NCBI GenBank assembly: GCA_945876035.1
Contig: CAMCMU010000002.1
Location: 117,997-181,996, forward strand
Origin: Schlesneria paludicola DSM 18645
GTDB lineage: Bacteria > Planctomycetota > Planctomycetia > Planctomycetales > Planctomycetaceae
DNA length: 64,000 nt
Direction: 5' to 3'
Below are positions 10,155 through 19,010 of this stretch, piece after piece (the stretch's first letter is position 1; every line of letters begins with the position of its first letter). The translations under genes were made by a program, and so were the position numbers. The notes beneath the pieces are model-generated. The model had not been told where the DNA came from. It saw nothing but the letters and a program-made list of their open reading frames with translations, and did not search any database.

Positions 10155-11129
10155 ATGACTCGTTTGGGGATCACTCGACGCAAGTTTTTGCAAATCAGCG
10201 GAGGGGCAATCGCCGCAAGTGGAATGGCGTTGGAAAAGACGTATGGTCAGCCCTCGCCAGCCGCTCAGTCCCTGCCAATTTTCGACACACACCAGCACCT
10301 GTGGGACACCACGAAATTCCGCCTGCCGTGGCAGGCGAGCGAAGATTTGAAGGGACTACGCCGATCTTTTTTGATGTCAGACTATCTGGAAGCGACGCAG
10401 GGACAGAACGTCGTTAAGACCATTTACATGGAGGTTGACGTGGCGCCGGATCAACAATTGGCCGAGGCCAATCAGGTCATCCAGATTTGCGAACGTGGTG
10501 ACAGTCTGATGAAGGCTGCCGTGATCTCCGGACGATTAGGAACGCCAGCGTTTGAGCCATACATCCGACATCTGGCGAAGAACACGTTCGTGAAGGGCGT
10601 TCGGCAGGTTCTGCACGGCGACGCCACCCCGTCCGGTTTCTGTCTCCAACCGAAATTTGTGGAGAGCATTCAGCTTCTCGGTGATTTAGGTCTCTGTTTT
10701 GATCTGTGCCTGCGTTCCGAAGATATTCTCGGAGCGGTTGGATTAGTGGACCAATGTCCCAAGACGCGTTTTGTCATTGACCATTGCGGAAACATGAAAG
10801 TCACGTCAACTGATCGGGCGGCACGCGCTCGATGGCTTGAGGGGATGACCGCGATGGCTGCTCGCAAGAACACCGTCTGTAAGGTTTCGGGAATTGTTGC
10901 AAGTGCGAACAAAGTCTGGACAGCGGACGATCTCGCACCAAACATCAACGACACGATTAATGCTTTTGGCGATGACCGTGTCATGTTCGCAGGCGATTGG
11001 CCCGTTTGCACATTGCGTGCGACATTCTCGCAATGGGTCGAGGCGCTCAAACACATTGTGAGCGATCGCTCAATCACTTTCCAAAAGAAACTTTTCCACG
11101 ATAACGCGGCAACATTTTACGGTGTCTGA
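10155..11129 (+). CDS. Amidohydrolase family protein (COG3618-like), Tat-exported
   Basis: Protein of 324 residues. The ATG at 10155 has aggaac upstream and begins a Tat signal (TRRKFLQISGGAIAASG). Longer in-frame starts would bury that signal. The mature part is a TIM-barrel metal-dependent hydrolase of the type that includes L-fuconolactonase and 2-pyrone-4,6-dicarboxylate hydrolases. FDTHQHLWD supplies the first HxH metal ligands near residue 43, DHCGN carries a later His, and FAGDWPVC the closing Asp. In family members with known activity it hydrolyses sugar-acid lactones. Together with the following transporter and NAD-dependent epimerase/dehydrogenase this suggests sugar-acid metabolism, which is inference. 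Confidence 0.86.
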   Translation: MTRLGITRRKFLQISGGAIAASGMALEKTYGQPSPAAQSLPIFDTHQHLWDTTKFRLPWQASEDLKGLRRSFLMSDYLEATQGQNVVKTIYMEVDVAPDQQLAEANQVIQICERGDSLMKAAVISGRLGTPAFEPYIRHLAKNTFVKGVRQVLHGDATPSGFCLQPKFVESIQLLGDLGLCFDLCLRSEDILGAVGLVDQCPKTRFVIDHCGNMKVTSTDRAARARWLEGMTAMAARKNTVCKVSGIVASANKVWTADDLAPNINDTINAFGDDRVMFAGDWPVCTLRATFSQWVEALKHIVSDRSITFQKKLFHDNAATFYGV

Positions 11130-11271
11130 GTCCTCGCGGGTGAACTCACGGTCAGCATCTTGGACGCTCCTCTTTGGCGGCAGATTGCAGATACGACCGC
11201 ATTTTTGTTGATTATCTGGAACGTCTCCTGTGGCAATCGTTGTTGAATGATCGATGGAGAGAAGGGGATTA

Positions 11272-12504
11272 ATGGACTCGCGATTCAAACTTCTGCTGTA
11301 CTCGATTTGTGTATTGACGGACTTTTCAGCGTTCGTGGTGATTTTTGCGGTGTCTCGCGGCTTGGCCGAGGGCAACGCCGAGCCGTGGTATCTCGGTGCC
11401 GTGGGTGCGGGCCTGTCGCTCACGGCCGGAGTGGGCAGCATTTTGGGTGGCTGGCTCGCCCACCGATTCGACGGTCGAGTTGTGTTTGTTGCGGGCGCGG
11501 CGTTCATCGGTGCGAGTATTGCAGCGTGTGCCGTGGGTGATCCTTCCAGCGTTTGGTTTTTACCTGGGTACTGGCTTCTGGGCCTCGGTTTGGGGTGTCT
11601 TTATCCTCCACTTGTGGGCTGGCTGAATCAGGGTGTGGATCCTCACGCCAATCGTCTCGGTGTCAGTCGCACCTTAATTTTGTATTGCGTGGCATGGAAT
11701 GTCGGGATGATGGGCGGCCAATTGACGGCAGGTTCCTTGTTTTCTTTCGGAGCGAATTGGACTTTTGGAACGGCGTTTTGCCTGTCGCTGTTGAACCTCT
11801 TGCTATCGGTTGTGGTCGTCAGAAGAGTTGTCCCGCTGGCCGCAGCCACGGTGTGCGAAATGTCCAATCATAGGACGTTGCAAGACCATCAGACGGAAAA
11901 AGTGGCATTCGTCTTCAAAAAACTGAGCTGGATCGCCAATCTTGGAGGGATGTTCGGTGGTAGCATGGTGATTCACCTGCTGCCAGATTTAGCCGTTGAC
12001 ATCGGTGTCTCAGCCAATGATCACGGAATGCTTCTCGCGAGTTGGCGAGCCGTAATCATCGCCACCTACGGGATCATGCACTCTCTGACGTTCTGGCAAT
12101 ATCGGATTGATATATCACTGGCATCACAGGGGCTTGCCGCCGTGGGATTGATCGTTATTGCCCAGTCGGGAACAACATTCACTCTCTTGATCGGCCTCGC
12201 TCTCCTTGGACAACTTGTGGGATACAACTACTTTTCTGGACTGTTCTACAGCACCGTCGGAAGCGTGCCTGAGGGGCGGGCATTGGCTGCCGGAATACAC
12301 GAAGCCACGCTCGCCACGGGTATGGCCGCGGGGACACTGGTGGGTGGGGCATTGGGTTCACTTCTGAATCACCGAATGCCGTATCTGCTTGCCGCAGTGG
12401 TTCTGCTGGCGATGATGCTCGTCCAGGTCATTGCGTGGCGGCGGTGGAAGAAATCAATCGACGCCACAGAAAACTCGACGCCCAAGGGCAATCGATTGGC
12501 CTGA
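11272..12504 (+). CDS. Major facilitator superfamily transporter
   Basis: Protein of 410 residues with about twelve hydrophobic segments. The ATG at 11272 is chosen over one at 11254 because agaagggga sits just upstream. The N-terminal half has a VGAGLSLTAGVGSILGGWLA segment followed by HRFDGR, placed like the MFS loop 2-3 motif. The C-terminal half has paired Gly-rich helices (GLALLGQLVGYNYFSGLFY, GMAAGTLVGGALGSLL). It should move a small solute across the inner membrane. The substrate is unknown, but its place between an amidohydrolase and a sugar-nucleotide-type epimerase/dehydrogenase points to a carbohydrate derivative. Confidence 0.85.
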   Translation: MDSRFKLLLYSICVLTDFSAFVVIFAVSRGLAEGNAEPWYLGAVGAGLSLTAGVGSILGGWLAHRFDGRVVFVAGAAFIGASIAACAVGDPSSVWFLPGYWLLGLGLGCLYPPLVGWLNQGVDPHANRLGVSRTLILYCVAWNVGMMGGQLTAGSLFSFGANWTFGTAFCLSLLNLLLSVVVVRRVVPLAAATVCEMSNHRTLQDHQTEKVAFVFKKLSWIANLGGMFGGSMVIHLLPDLAVDIGVSANDHGMLLASWRAVIIATYGIMHSLTFWQYRIDISLASQGLAAVGLIVIAQSGTTFTLLIGLALLGQLVGYNYFSGLFYSTVGSVPEGRALAAGIHEATLATGMAAGTLVGGALGSLLNHRMPYLLAAVVLLAMMLVQVIAWRRWKKSIDATENSTPKGNRLA

Positions 12505-12578
12505 GGAAAGCAACTTGCGATTCCGATGAACGCTTGTCAAAATGACGTGGCCAATGCCATTTTCGAGAGAGTTAAATC

Positions 12579-13349
12579 ATGAATCGCCGAAAAGTTCTCA
12601 TCACCGGAGCAAGTGGGCTAATCGGTGGTCTGACAATCCAGCACCTTGGTCACAAGTATGAGTTGACCGGTCTGAGTCGGCGTCCGGTGAAGGGTATTCC
12701 GCATGTGTCGGCGGATATCACGGATGCGGTGACCATCAAACCTGCCTTTGACGGAATCCATACCGTGCTCCATTTGGCGGCGGCCACCGCCGCTGATCAA
12801 GTCTGCGAATGGGCTCCGACCATGGCAACAACCATTCAAGGAACTTTGAATGTCTATGAAGCGGCTCGAGAAGCTGGCGTTCAACGAGTCGTTTTTTTTA
12901 GCAGTGGCTGCTGTCAACTCGCGTGGGAATGGGACTCAAACCATCCCTACGGAATCATCGCCAACGGCCCAGACAATGAGATTCCTGAAACGTGGCCGAT
13001 GGTGGAACTAGACTGGTCGGTCCGTCCAGATTCCCCGTATGCCGTCGGAAAACTTTTCGGAGAAAATTTGGCGAGATACTATTCGGACAAGTACGGAATC
13101 TCGACGATTGCCATTCGTTTGGGGGCTGTTCTTCGCGAAGATCGCCCCATGCTTCGTCGACACTTTCCGGGATTCTTGTCGCAGGCCGACTGTGTGCAAT
13201 TGATTGACAAATGCCTGAGCGCCCCGGATTCGGTAACGTTCGAGGTTTTGAACGCGATTTCGGAAAACAAATACCGATGGCGATCGACCGACCGGACCAA
13301 AGACGTACTGGACTGGCGACCGACGGGTAGTGCCGACGTCTACTCTTGA
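12579..13349 (+). CDS. NAD-dependent epimerase/dehydratase family protein (extended SDR)
   Basis: Protein of 256 residues with an ATG start and a gagag element a few bases upstream. It opens with the Rossmann motif TGASGLIGG near residue 9, followed by an Asp-containing DITD motif, HLAAAT and the catalytic pair in YAVGKLFGE (YxxxK). SSGC lies at the position of the catalytic Ser. Length and motifs resemble uronate dehydrogenases and related short GalE-like enzymes, which oxidise or epimerise sugars with NAD. The lactonase-like amidohydrolase upstream fits a sugar to lactone to acid route, but this is inferred. The stop lies 25 bases before the next start. Confidence 0.85.
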   Translation: MNRRKVLITGASGLIGGLTIQHLGHKYELTGLSRRPVKGIPHVSADITDAVTIKPAFDGIHTVLHLAAATAADQVCEWAPTMATTIQGTLNVYEAAREAGVQRVVFFSSGCCQLAWEWDSNHPYGIIANGPDNEIPETWPMVELDWSVRPDSPYAVGKLFGENLARYYSDKYGISTIAIRLGAVLREDRPMLRRHFPGFLSQADCVQLIDKCLSAPDSVTFEVLNAISENKYRWRSTDRTKDVLDWRPTGSADVYS

Positions 13350-13374
13350 CTCAAAGCCTAAGGAAATTGAAAAC

Positions 13375-14202
13375 GTGACAAACGCAAATCCGAGCGACGC
13401 CGAAAACCGTATTCTTGTGACCGATTTCAATCGGTCGTTTCTCCGATTTCGATTGGATTTGAATCAAACACTTCCAAAAACGATCAGTCAGCCACCACCG
13501 TTTACATTGAATAACTCGAGATTTCAGCTGGAATGCTGTTGTCGAGTCACTCGCGGTGAAGGAGCCGATGCTCATTCCGTCGATTATGTTCTTACGGCGT
13601 CGTGCAAAGCCGAGCAGGTTCACGTTCACGAGAACGTTTGGCATGATCCGGCGGCAGACATGTGTCTGATCGCGTCCACCGAAGAGTTTTTGGTCATCAA
13701 GTGTTGGGATCGCAACGATCGAGGCGTGATGCTCAGCCCTCCAACGATGGGGAAGCAGCCTGAACGCCATTCAGGGATGGTCGCGGACGCATTCACAAAA
13801 CTTCAAATCGATCGACATCAGTCACCCGGACGAATATTGACAACGACCGAAGAGATCGTCGCTGCCGTGCTCGACAATCGTCCGCTTGTTTCACAATCCG
13901 AATTCGTGACTTCGGATGGCGTTCGGATTCATCTCGAGTACCCGGTCAAGCTGGTCAATGCCAGCGAGCGTGAAATGTTCTATCAGATCGATACAGGCCC
14001 CGTGTTGGTCCATGATGTTTCTGCGTATAATGGCACTCACGCCATTTCTACCTTGCGTTTAGCTTACATGGCTCATAACACGCTGGGTTGCACGGAACTA
14101 ATCATGAACGTCCCCACGCCGATTGCTCCAGGAATCAGTGTCAACCACTATTCCAAGGTGCTCAAGCTTCTCGCCAAAAATCGCATGATCGCGTTCGACT
14201 GA
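13375..14202 (+). CDS. Hypothetical protein, unknown family
   Basis: Protein of 275 residues. The GTG at 13375 with aaggaaa about 9 bases upstream is preferred over a GTG at 13330 inside the previous gene. No signal peptide or membrane segment is seen, so it is probably cytoplasmic. Two similar-looking halves each contain a strand-rich segment (VDYVLTASCKAEQVHVHENVWH; VRIHLEYPVKLVNA), suggesting a beta-sandwich-like fold. The C-terminus has a Tyr/His/Asn-rich segment (AYNGTHAISTLRLAYMAHNT). I do not recognise a family. Its position 25 bases after the epimerase suggests it is part of the amidohydrolase-MFS-SDR operon. Confidence 0.7.
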   Translation: MTNANPSDAENRILVTDFNRSFLRFRLDLNQTLPKTISQPPPFTLNNSRFQLECCCRVTRGEGADAHSVDYVLTASCKAEQVHVHENVWHDPAADMCLIASTEEFLVIKCWDRNDRGVMLSPPTMGKQPERHSGMVADAFTKLQIDRHQSPGRILTTTEEIVAAVLDNRPLVSQSEFVTSDGVRIHLEYPVKLVNASEREMFYQIDTGPVLVHDVSAYNGTHAISTLRLAYMAHNTLGCTELIMNVPTPIAPGISVNHYSKVLKLLAKNRMIAFD

Positions 14203-14225
14203 CGTTGCCCGCGCATCGCCCCCTC

Positions 14226-14272
14226 GGAGCAGGAACCGCTCCTGGAGTGCTGAGGTGCCGTGCAGAGCACGG
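14226..14272 (+). terminator. Possible weak terminator hairpins
   Basis: Two small perfect hairpins lie in the gap after the unknown gene: ggagc/gctcc (14226-14242) and ccgtgc/gcacgg (14258-14272, loop aga). No T-run follows, so a Rho-independent terminator is only a possibility. Confidence 0.3.
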
Positions 14273-14379
14273 GGCTAGTGTGTTCGGAGTCTAATGCCCT
14301 CGTTGGAATGACGATTGGCCTCATGTTTAAGGAATGTTCCGCCGCAGTGATCCGTGAACACACAACAGAAAACATAGGC

Positions 14380-16740
14380 ATGTCAACGGGAATATTTCGA
14401 CAGAGGTTCGTGATTTTATTGGTCACCATGTCGGCCGTGTTGTCGTCTTGTCACCAACGCTCTGAAGCCCACGATTGGCCGCAGTGGCGCGGACCCCAGC
14501 GAGATGCGGTTTCCACAGAGACGGGATTGCTCCAGTCATGGACCACCGACAGTCCGAAAGTGCTCTGGAATCAATCCGCATTGGGAATCGGATATTCCAG
14601 TATTGTTTTGGGTGAAACTCGTTTGTTCACCATGGGGCGAAAGGAATCGGATCTCGTCGTCACGGCGATGCATGTGGAGACCGGCGAAAAATTGTGGGAG
14701 AAAACAATCGGCAAGACGTCGCGTCACCCCACTTCGACACCCACTCTGGATGGCGACTACCTTTTCGTATTGGATCCTGATGGTGAGTTGGTTTGCCTCA
14801 AATCGTCAAACGGCGACTTCGTTTGGCAGTCAAGTTTTGTGGATGACTTCGGCGGACGAATGATGTCGGGACGAGGGTATGGCGAGTCTCCGCTTGTCGA
14901 TGGTGATCGATTGATCTGTACGCCGGGTGGTCCCGATGCCGTGATGGTCGCATTCGAGAAGCGGACCGGACACGTTCTCTGGAAGGCGTCGCTTCCAGAG
15001 AACGTGTCCGGTCCGTCTGGAAAAGACGGGGCCGGTTTTTCCTCCATTGTTATCTCAGAGGCTGCAGGGATACGTCAGTACGTTCAACTCGTGGGACGAG
15101 GGCTGATCGGTATCGACGCGCGTGACGGTCGGTTGCTCTGGAGTTACAACGACATCGCCAACGGAATCGCCAATATTCCAACCCCGATTGTCTATGACGA
15201 TTTTGTTTTTGCGGCGAATGGCTATACGGCCGGCAGTGTTCTGCTCAAATTGGTGTCGAGCCCCGATGCAAATGATCATCCGGGAGTGACGGTCGAAGTG
15301 ATTTATTCACTCTCCGGCAGTCAGTTCCAGAATCACCACGGTGGTCTCGTTCGACTGGGTGAGTTTGTCTATGGTGGCCATGGAAACAACAATGGATTAC
15401 CAACATGCCTCGAACTCAAAACGGGGCGCATCGTTTGGCGGCGGCGTGGGCCTGGAGTCGGTTCAGCCGCCGTTGTGTACGCCGATGGACACCTCTATTT
15501 CCGGTTCCAAAATGGGGTAATGGCATTGATCGAAGCCACCGATCACGGATTGGTCTTGAAGGGAACTTTCGATATTCCCGGAGCAGGTGCCGACAGTTGG
15601 TCGCACCCTGTTGTGGCGAATGGTCGCCTCTATTTGCGGGAACAGGAGCTCCTTTGGGCTTATAATCTTCGGCCTCATCCCGTGACGAACGACGCCACTC
15701 CCTCGAAGCACTCTCCGAACGCGAACTCTGCGTTGACGGCACGACAAGGGATTGGGGTTGCTGTCGCTGTCATACCTGCTGCAACGTCGACAGCGGCGGT
15801 GTCGTCGCACACGCTACGCGGTTGTCTCGAATATTCTTTGGCCTCCAAGCGGGAAAATCATGCAGAAGCTGCCGTATTGGTCAGTCTGACAAATGCCGAC
15901 TTGACTCCACAGGGAACACTGTCCGACGCCGTGCTTCAGTTATTAGCTGACCTGAAGGATCCACTGATTGTTAGCTTGGCTGGAACGCTGGTCTCCGATA
16001 CGGGACTCCGTCAGCTCCAGCCGTTCAAAATCTGCGGCCTGAATTTGGAGCTTTGCAGTCGGATTACTGATGTCAGCTTGAAACACGAAAACCACAGTGA
16101 CTCACTTCGGGCACTCGTACTCACCGGTACCGGAATCACCTCTCACGGTCTCAAGGGCCTGGCAATCAAGTCCAATCTTGTCGCACTGGATCTGGAGTTG
16201 TGCGATGGGGTTACCGACGAGGCCACTGATCCGCTGGGTGAATTGACGCAGCTCAAGTTCCTATCTTTGAAAAAAACGGGATTCGAACGAGATCGTATTT
16301 CGGACAAGGGGCTGAAAAACCTGCAACGATTAGACAACCTCGAACTGCTGAATCTCTACGGAAATAGACTGACGAACGTCGGACTGGAGTACTTGCAAGC
16401 GTTCCAAAAACTGCACACACTGAATTTAAGTTTGCTGGCAATTAGCGACGCAGGTCTAGAGTATTTGAAGCCACTTCGCGGCTTGGAACGGTTGGACCTG
16501 ACGTTTTCCGAAGGATTTTCAGGGCCCATATTATCGGACGACATGGTGGACTCGCTTCTCCCCCTATCAAGCCTAAGCACACTCGATCTGACCGGAGCTA
16601 AACTCAGTGACGAGGGACTGAAAAAACTGCAACGGCTGAAGAGATTGAAAACGTTGCGAATTGTGCGAACGAAGACCAGTGATTCGGGAATTCGGGAGTT
16701 TCAAAAAGCGGTCCCCGAATGCAACGTCTTCAAGGAGTAA
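14380..16740 (+). CDS. Lipoprotein with PQQ-like propeller fused to leucine-rich repeats
   Basis: Protein of 786 residues. The ATG at 14380 is chosen because it starts a lipoprotein signal ending AVLSSC near residue 24; upstream in-frame starts add no sensible sequence. Residues about 30-440 form a PQQ-like propeller (DWPQWRGPQRDAVS, HVETGEKLWEK, RDGRLLWSYN, KTGRIVWRR). A linker of about 100 residues with an Ala-rich stretch follows, then residues about 550-780 carry roughly nine leucine-rich repeats of the form LxxLDLxxxxxTDxGLxxL. Similar repeats occur in planctomycete surface proteins. The propeller probably serves binding or redox and the repeats protein contact; no enzymatic motif is visible. 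The coding sequence contains a perfect 24-bp inverted repeat (14962-15015). Confidence 0.85.
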   Translation: MSTGIFRQRFVILLVTMSAVLSSCHQRSEAHDWPQWRGPQRDAVSTETGLLQSWTTDSPKVLWNQSALGIGYSSIVLGETRLFTMGRKESDLVVTAMHVETGEKLWEKTIGKTSRHPTSTPTLDGDYLFVLDPDGELVCLKSSNGDFVWQSSFVDDFGGRMMSGRGYGESPLVDGDRLICTPGGPDAVMVAFEKRTGHVLWKASLPENVSGPSGKDGAGFSSIVISEAAGIRQYVQLVGRGLIGIDARDGRLLWSYNDIANGIANIPTPIVYDDFVFAANGYTAGSVLLKLVSSPDANDHPGVTVEVIYSLSGSQFQNHHGGLVRLGEFVYGGHGNNNGLPTCLELKTGRIVWRRRGPGVGSAAVVYADGHLYFRFQNGVMALIEATDHGLVLKGTFDIPGAGADSWSHPVVANGRLYLREQELLWAYNLRPHPVTNDATPSKHSPNANSALTARQGIGVAVAVIPAATSTAAVSSHTLRGCLEYSLASKRENHAEAAVLVSLTNADLTPQGTLSDAVLQLLADLKDPLIVSLAGTLVSDTGLRQLQPFKICGLNLELCSRITDVSLKHENHSDSLRALVLTGTGITSHGLKGLAIKSNLVALDLELCDGVTDEATDPLGELTQLKFLSLKKTGFERDRISDKGLKNLQRLDNLELLNLYGNRLTNVGLEYLQAFQKLHTLNLSLLAISDAGLEYLKPLRGLERLDLTFSEGFSGPILSDDMVDSLLPLSSLSTLDLTGAKLSDEGLKKLQRLKRLKTLRIVRTKTSDSGIREFQKAVPECNVFKE
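14962..15015. repeat. Perfect 24-bp inverted repeat inside a coding sequence
   Basis: The left arm (14962-14985, starting cggaccggacacg) and right arm (14992-15015, ending cgtgtccggtccg) are exact reverse complements, separated by a six-base loop gcgtcg. The reading frame stays open through it and encodes RTGHVLWKASLPENVSGP. Such a long, exact stem in a gene is unlikely by chance and would fold strongly in mRNA or single-stranded DNA. Confidence 0.95.
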
Positions 16741-16959
16741 TATTGGCAATTGCGATCAATGATCGGCACGGATGTTCAGCCTCGGTTATGGAATTTAGCG
16801 AATTTTCAATCGCATAAAACCTCCGCAAATTTCAGTTTTGTGAAATCGTTGAGTTAAATGCAGGTTTCAAGGGTGGCGATGGCGGAGGGTCGTCGGTCCT
16901 ATGGAAACCAATGTCCGTTCCTTTTCCAGTTTTTTATTCGAAATTAAGGTATCTCCGAC

Positions 16960-18531
16960 ATGTGTGGTCTGGACGTGGCATTGACGACCCTGTTGGCCTC
17001 GAGTGTTTCGCAAGTCGAGCCAGAAACCCAATCGCATATACGAAGTCTGGACATGGCTGTCATTGGACTTTATGCGATCGCCATGCTTGCGGTGGGACGA
17101 TACTACAAATCAAGAACCCAGACGGCAGACGCCTACCTGCTCGGTGGGCGCAACATGAATCCGATTATGATCGGACTATCACTCTTTGCCACGCTGACGA
17201 GTACGCTTTCTTATCTGGCGTATCCCGGTGAGATGATCAAGTTTGGGCCGATGATGTTTTCGATGTTGGCCGCTTTTCCTGTCGTGATGTATCTTGTCGG
17301 CTGGATTCTTATCCCCAGAATCATGAAGCAGGATGTGACCAGTGGGTATGAACTGCTGGAGCTTCGACTGGGTCTTTCCGGCCGAGTTCTTGGGGCTACA
17401 ATGTTCATGACGCTGCGCGTCGCCTGGATGGCATCCATCCTGTATGCAACGACCAACAAAGTCCTGATTCCGCTATTGGGACTTGATCCGTATTGGGCAC
17501 CTTACATTTCTGCAGCCATGGGCCTGATCACACTGATTTATGCTGCTGAGGGAGGAATGCAAGCCGTCGTAGTCACGGATGCCATGCAATCGCTGATCAT
17601 GTTTATCGGTGCCCTCGTTGTGGTTGCCGTCGTCTCCGTTGATTTGGGAGGAGTTGTCGCGTGGTGGCCGCATGTCTGGGCGGCACACTGGGAAAAACCG
17701 GTTTTTGGATTTAGTACGGATGTCCGCTCCACGTTTGTGGGAGCGTTCTTCAACATGCTGGTTTGGATGACTTGTACCTGCGGTTCGGATCAGATGGCGA
17801 TTCAGCGTTACCTGTCCACTCGTGATGTCCAAGCCGCTCGCCGTTCGTTTTCAGTCCATTTGGTGACGGAAGTGTTGATGACGATGCTGCTGGCGACTGT
17901 GGGTCTCGCCGTCTTGGGCTACTTCACATCGCATCCTGAAGGGCTGATTCCTGGAAAAGCTTTGGTCGATCAGGCGGACGAACTGCTACCTCATTTCGTT
18001 GTGACCGTCCTTCCGAGCGGCCTCTCCGGATTGGTCATCGCGGCGATGCTCTCGGCGGCCATGTCCAGTTTGTCGTCCGGAATGAACGCGGCCAGCGCCG
18101 TGATCACCACCGACTTCTTGGGACGATTTCGTCAGTCAAAATATACACAACTGCAAAGCATGCACGTGGCGCGTTGGGCCTCGATTGTGATCGGCATTTT
18201 CGTGCTTCTATTGAGCCTGTTGATCGCGTCTCTCGTGAAACACGGTTACCTGAAAGACAGTCTGTTGGATCTGTGCATGAAAGTCGTCAACCTGCTGACC
18301 GCGCCCTTGTTTGTACTTTTCTTTCTGGCTCTTTTCGTTCCGTGGGCCAAGCCACGAGGTGCCATCGCAGCCACCCTGGCCAGCGTCACCGTGGCCGTGG
18401 AATTTGCCTTTGTTCTGTGGGGTGGAAAGGCATTTTTGTTCACCGCTCCGGCATCGCTTTTCGTCGGTGTCGTTGTGGGTAGCGTTGTCAGCCTGCCGAT
18501 GTTTGATTTCGCGGCCAAGATCAAAAAATAG
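16960..18531 (+). CDS. Sodium:solute symporter family protein (SSS)
   Basis: Integral membrane protein of 523 residues with about thirteen hydrophobic segments and an ATG start. SSS hallmarks are visible: an N-terminal RTQTADAYLLGGRNMNP segment after the first helix, SLFATLTSTLSYLAYPGEM in the region of the first Na+ site, CTCGSDQMAIQRYLSTRD mid-protein, and the sodium-site region AAMLSAAMSSLSSGMNAAS. It should couple uptake of an organic solute (sugar, acid or similar) to sodium. The substrate is not predictable. It has no partner gene; a strong hairpin lies just downstream. Confidence 0.9.
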   Translation: MCGLDVALTTLLASSVSQVEPETQSHIRSLDMAVIGLYAIAMLAVGRYYKSRTQTADAYLLGGRNMNPIMIGLSLFATLTSTLSYLAYPGEMIKFGPMMFSMLAAFPVVMYLVGWILIPRIMKQDVTSGYELLELRLGLSGRVLGATMFMTLRVAWMASILYATTNKVLIPLLGLDPYWAPYISAAMGLITLIYAAEGGMQAVVVTDAMQSLIMFIGALVVVAVVSVDLGGVVAWWPHVWAAHWEKPVFGFSTDVRSTFVGAFFNMLVWMTCTCGSDQMAIQRYLSTRDVQAARRSFSVHLVTEVLMTMLLATVGLAVLGYFTSHPEGLIPGKALVDQADELLPHFVVTVLPSGLSGLVIAAMLSAAMSSLSSGMNAASAVITTDFLGRFRQSKYTQLQSMHVARWASIVIGIFVLLLSLLIASLVKHGYLKDSLLDLCMKVVNLLTAPLFVLFFLALFVPWAKPRGAIAATLASVTVAVEFAFVLWGGKAFLFTAPASLFVGVVVGSVVSLPMFDFAAKIKK

Positions 18532-18556
18532 TTTTTCCTTGGGGATCGAAGGACGC

Positions 18557-18589
18557 CGCTCTTGGCGAAATCTGTGCTCGCCAAGAGCG
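18557..18589 (+). terminator. Stable hairpin after the symporter gene
   Basis: A perfect 12-bp stem, cgctcttggcga (18557-18568) and tcgccaagagcg (18578-18589), with a nine-base loop. It begins 26 bases after the symporter stop. There is no T-run, so it may act as a 3'-end stabiliser or with Rho rather than as a classical intrinsic terminator. Confidence 0.55.
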
Positions 18590-19010
18590 TGCGCCGTGGC
18601 AACGGCGTGGGGGAAAAAGACGGTTGGTCCTGTCATTGCAACGGGATCTTGATTGAAACCCCGATTCCTGATGTTTTGATAAAGATCACACGACTGAAAT
18701 CCTGACATTCTGCGGCCCCGCTTCGAGCTTGATGCAACATCGCCATCGGTCTTCCGTGGACCGTGCGAGAGACCTACAGCAGGACGAATCAGAGCCTCAC
18801 GGGGCTTGCTCATGCTCGCCGATCCTGCCGGACTTCGTTTCTGCCTTAAAGGCATCCCACGTGTTCTCGCGGTGCCTGCTGTCGCGGCGGAATATCCCTG
18901 CTGAAACCGGAATGTTTTAACCGGCCGCTCACTGGGCGCAACCTACGGGAATCGTTTCAGGAACGAGCCGCCTCACGATTCACTTCAGGCGCGGTGACGG
19001 ACTCCCTGCC
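18590..19010. other. Intergenic region between convergent genes
   Basis: About 420 bases between the symporter (+) and coaX (-). Open frames here are extensions of shadow frames. No RNA gene, repeat or promoter stood out. Confidence 0.4.

Noticed and set aside
9905..10417. 170-codon frame on the + strand
   Set aside because: Overlaps the Tat-signal amidohydrolase out of frame; the latter has clear motifs.
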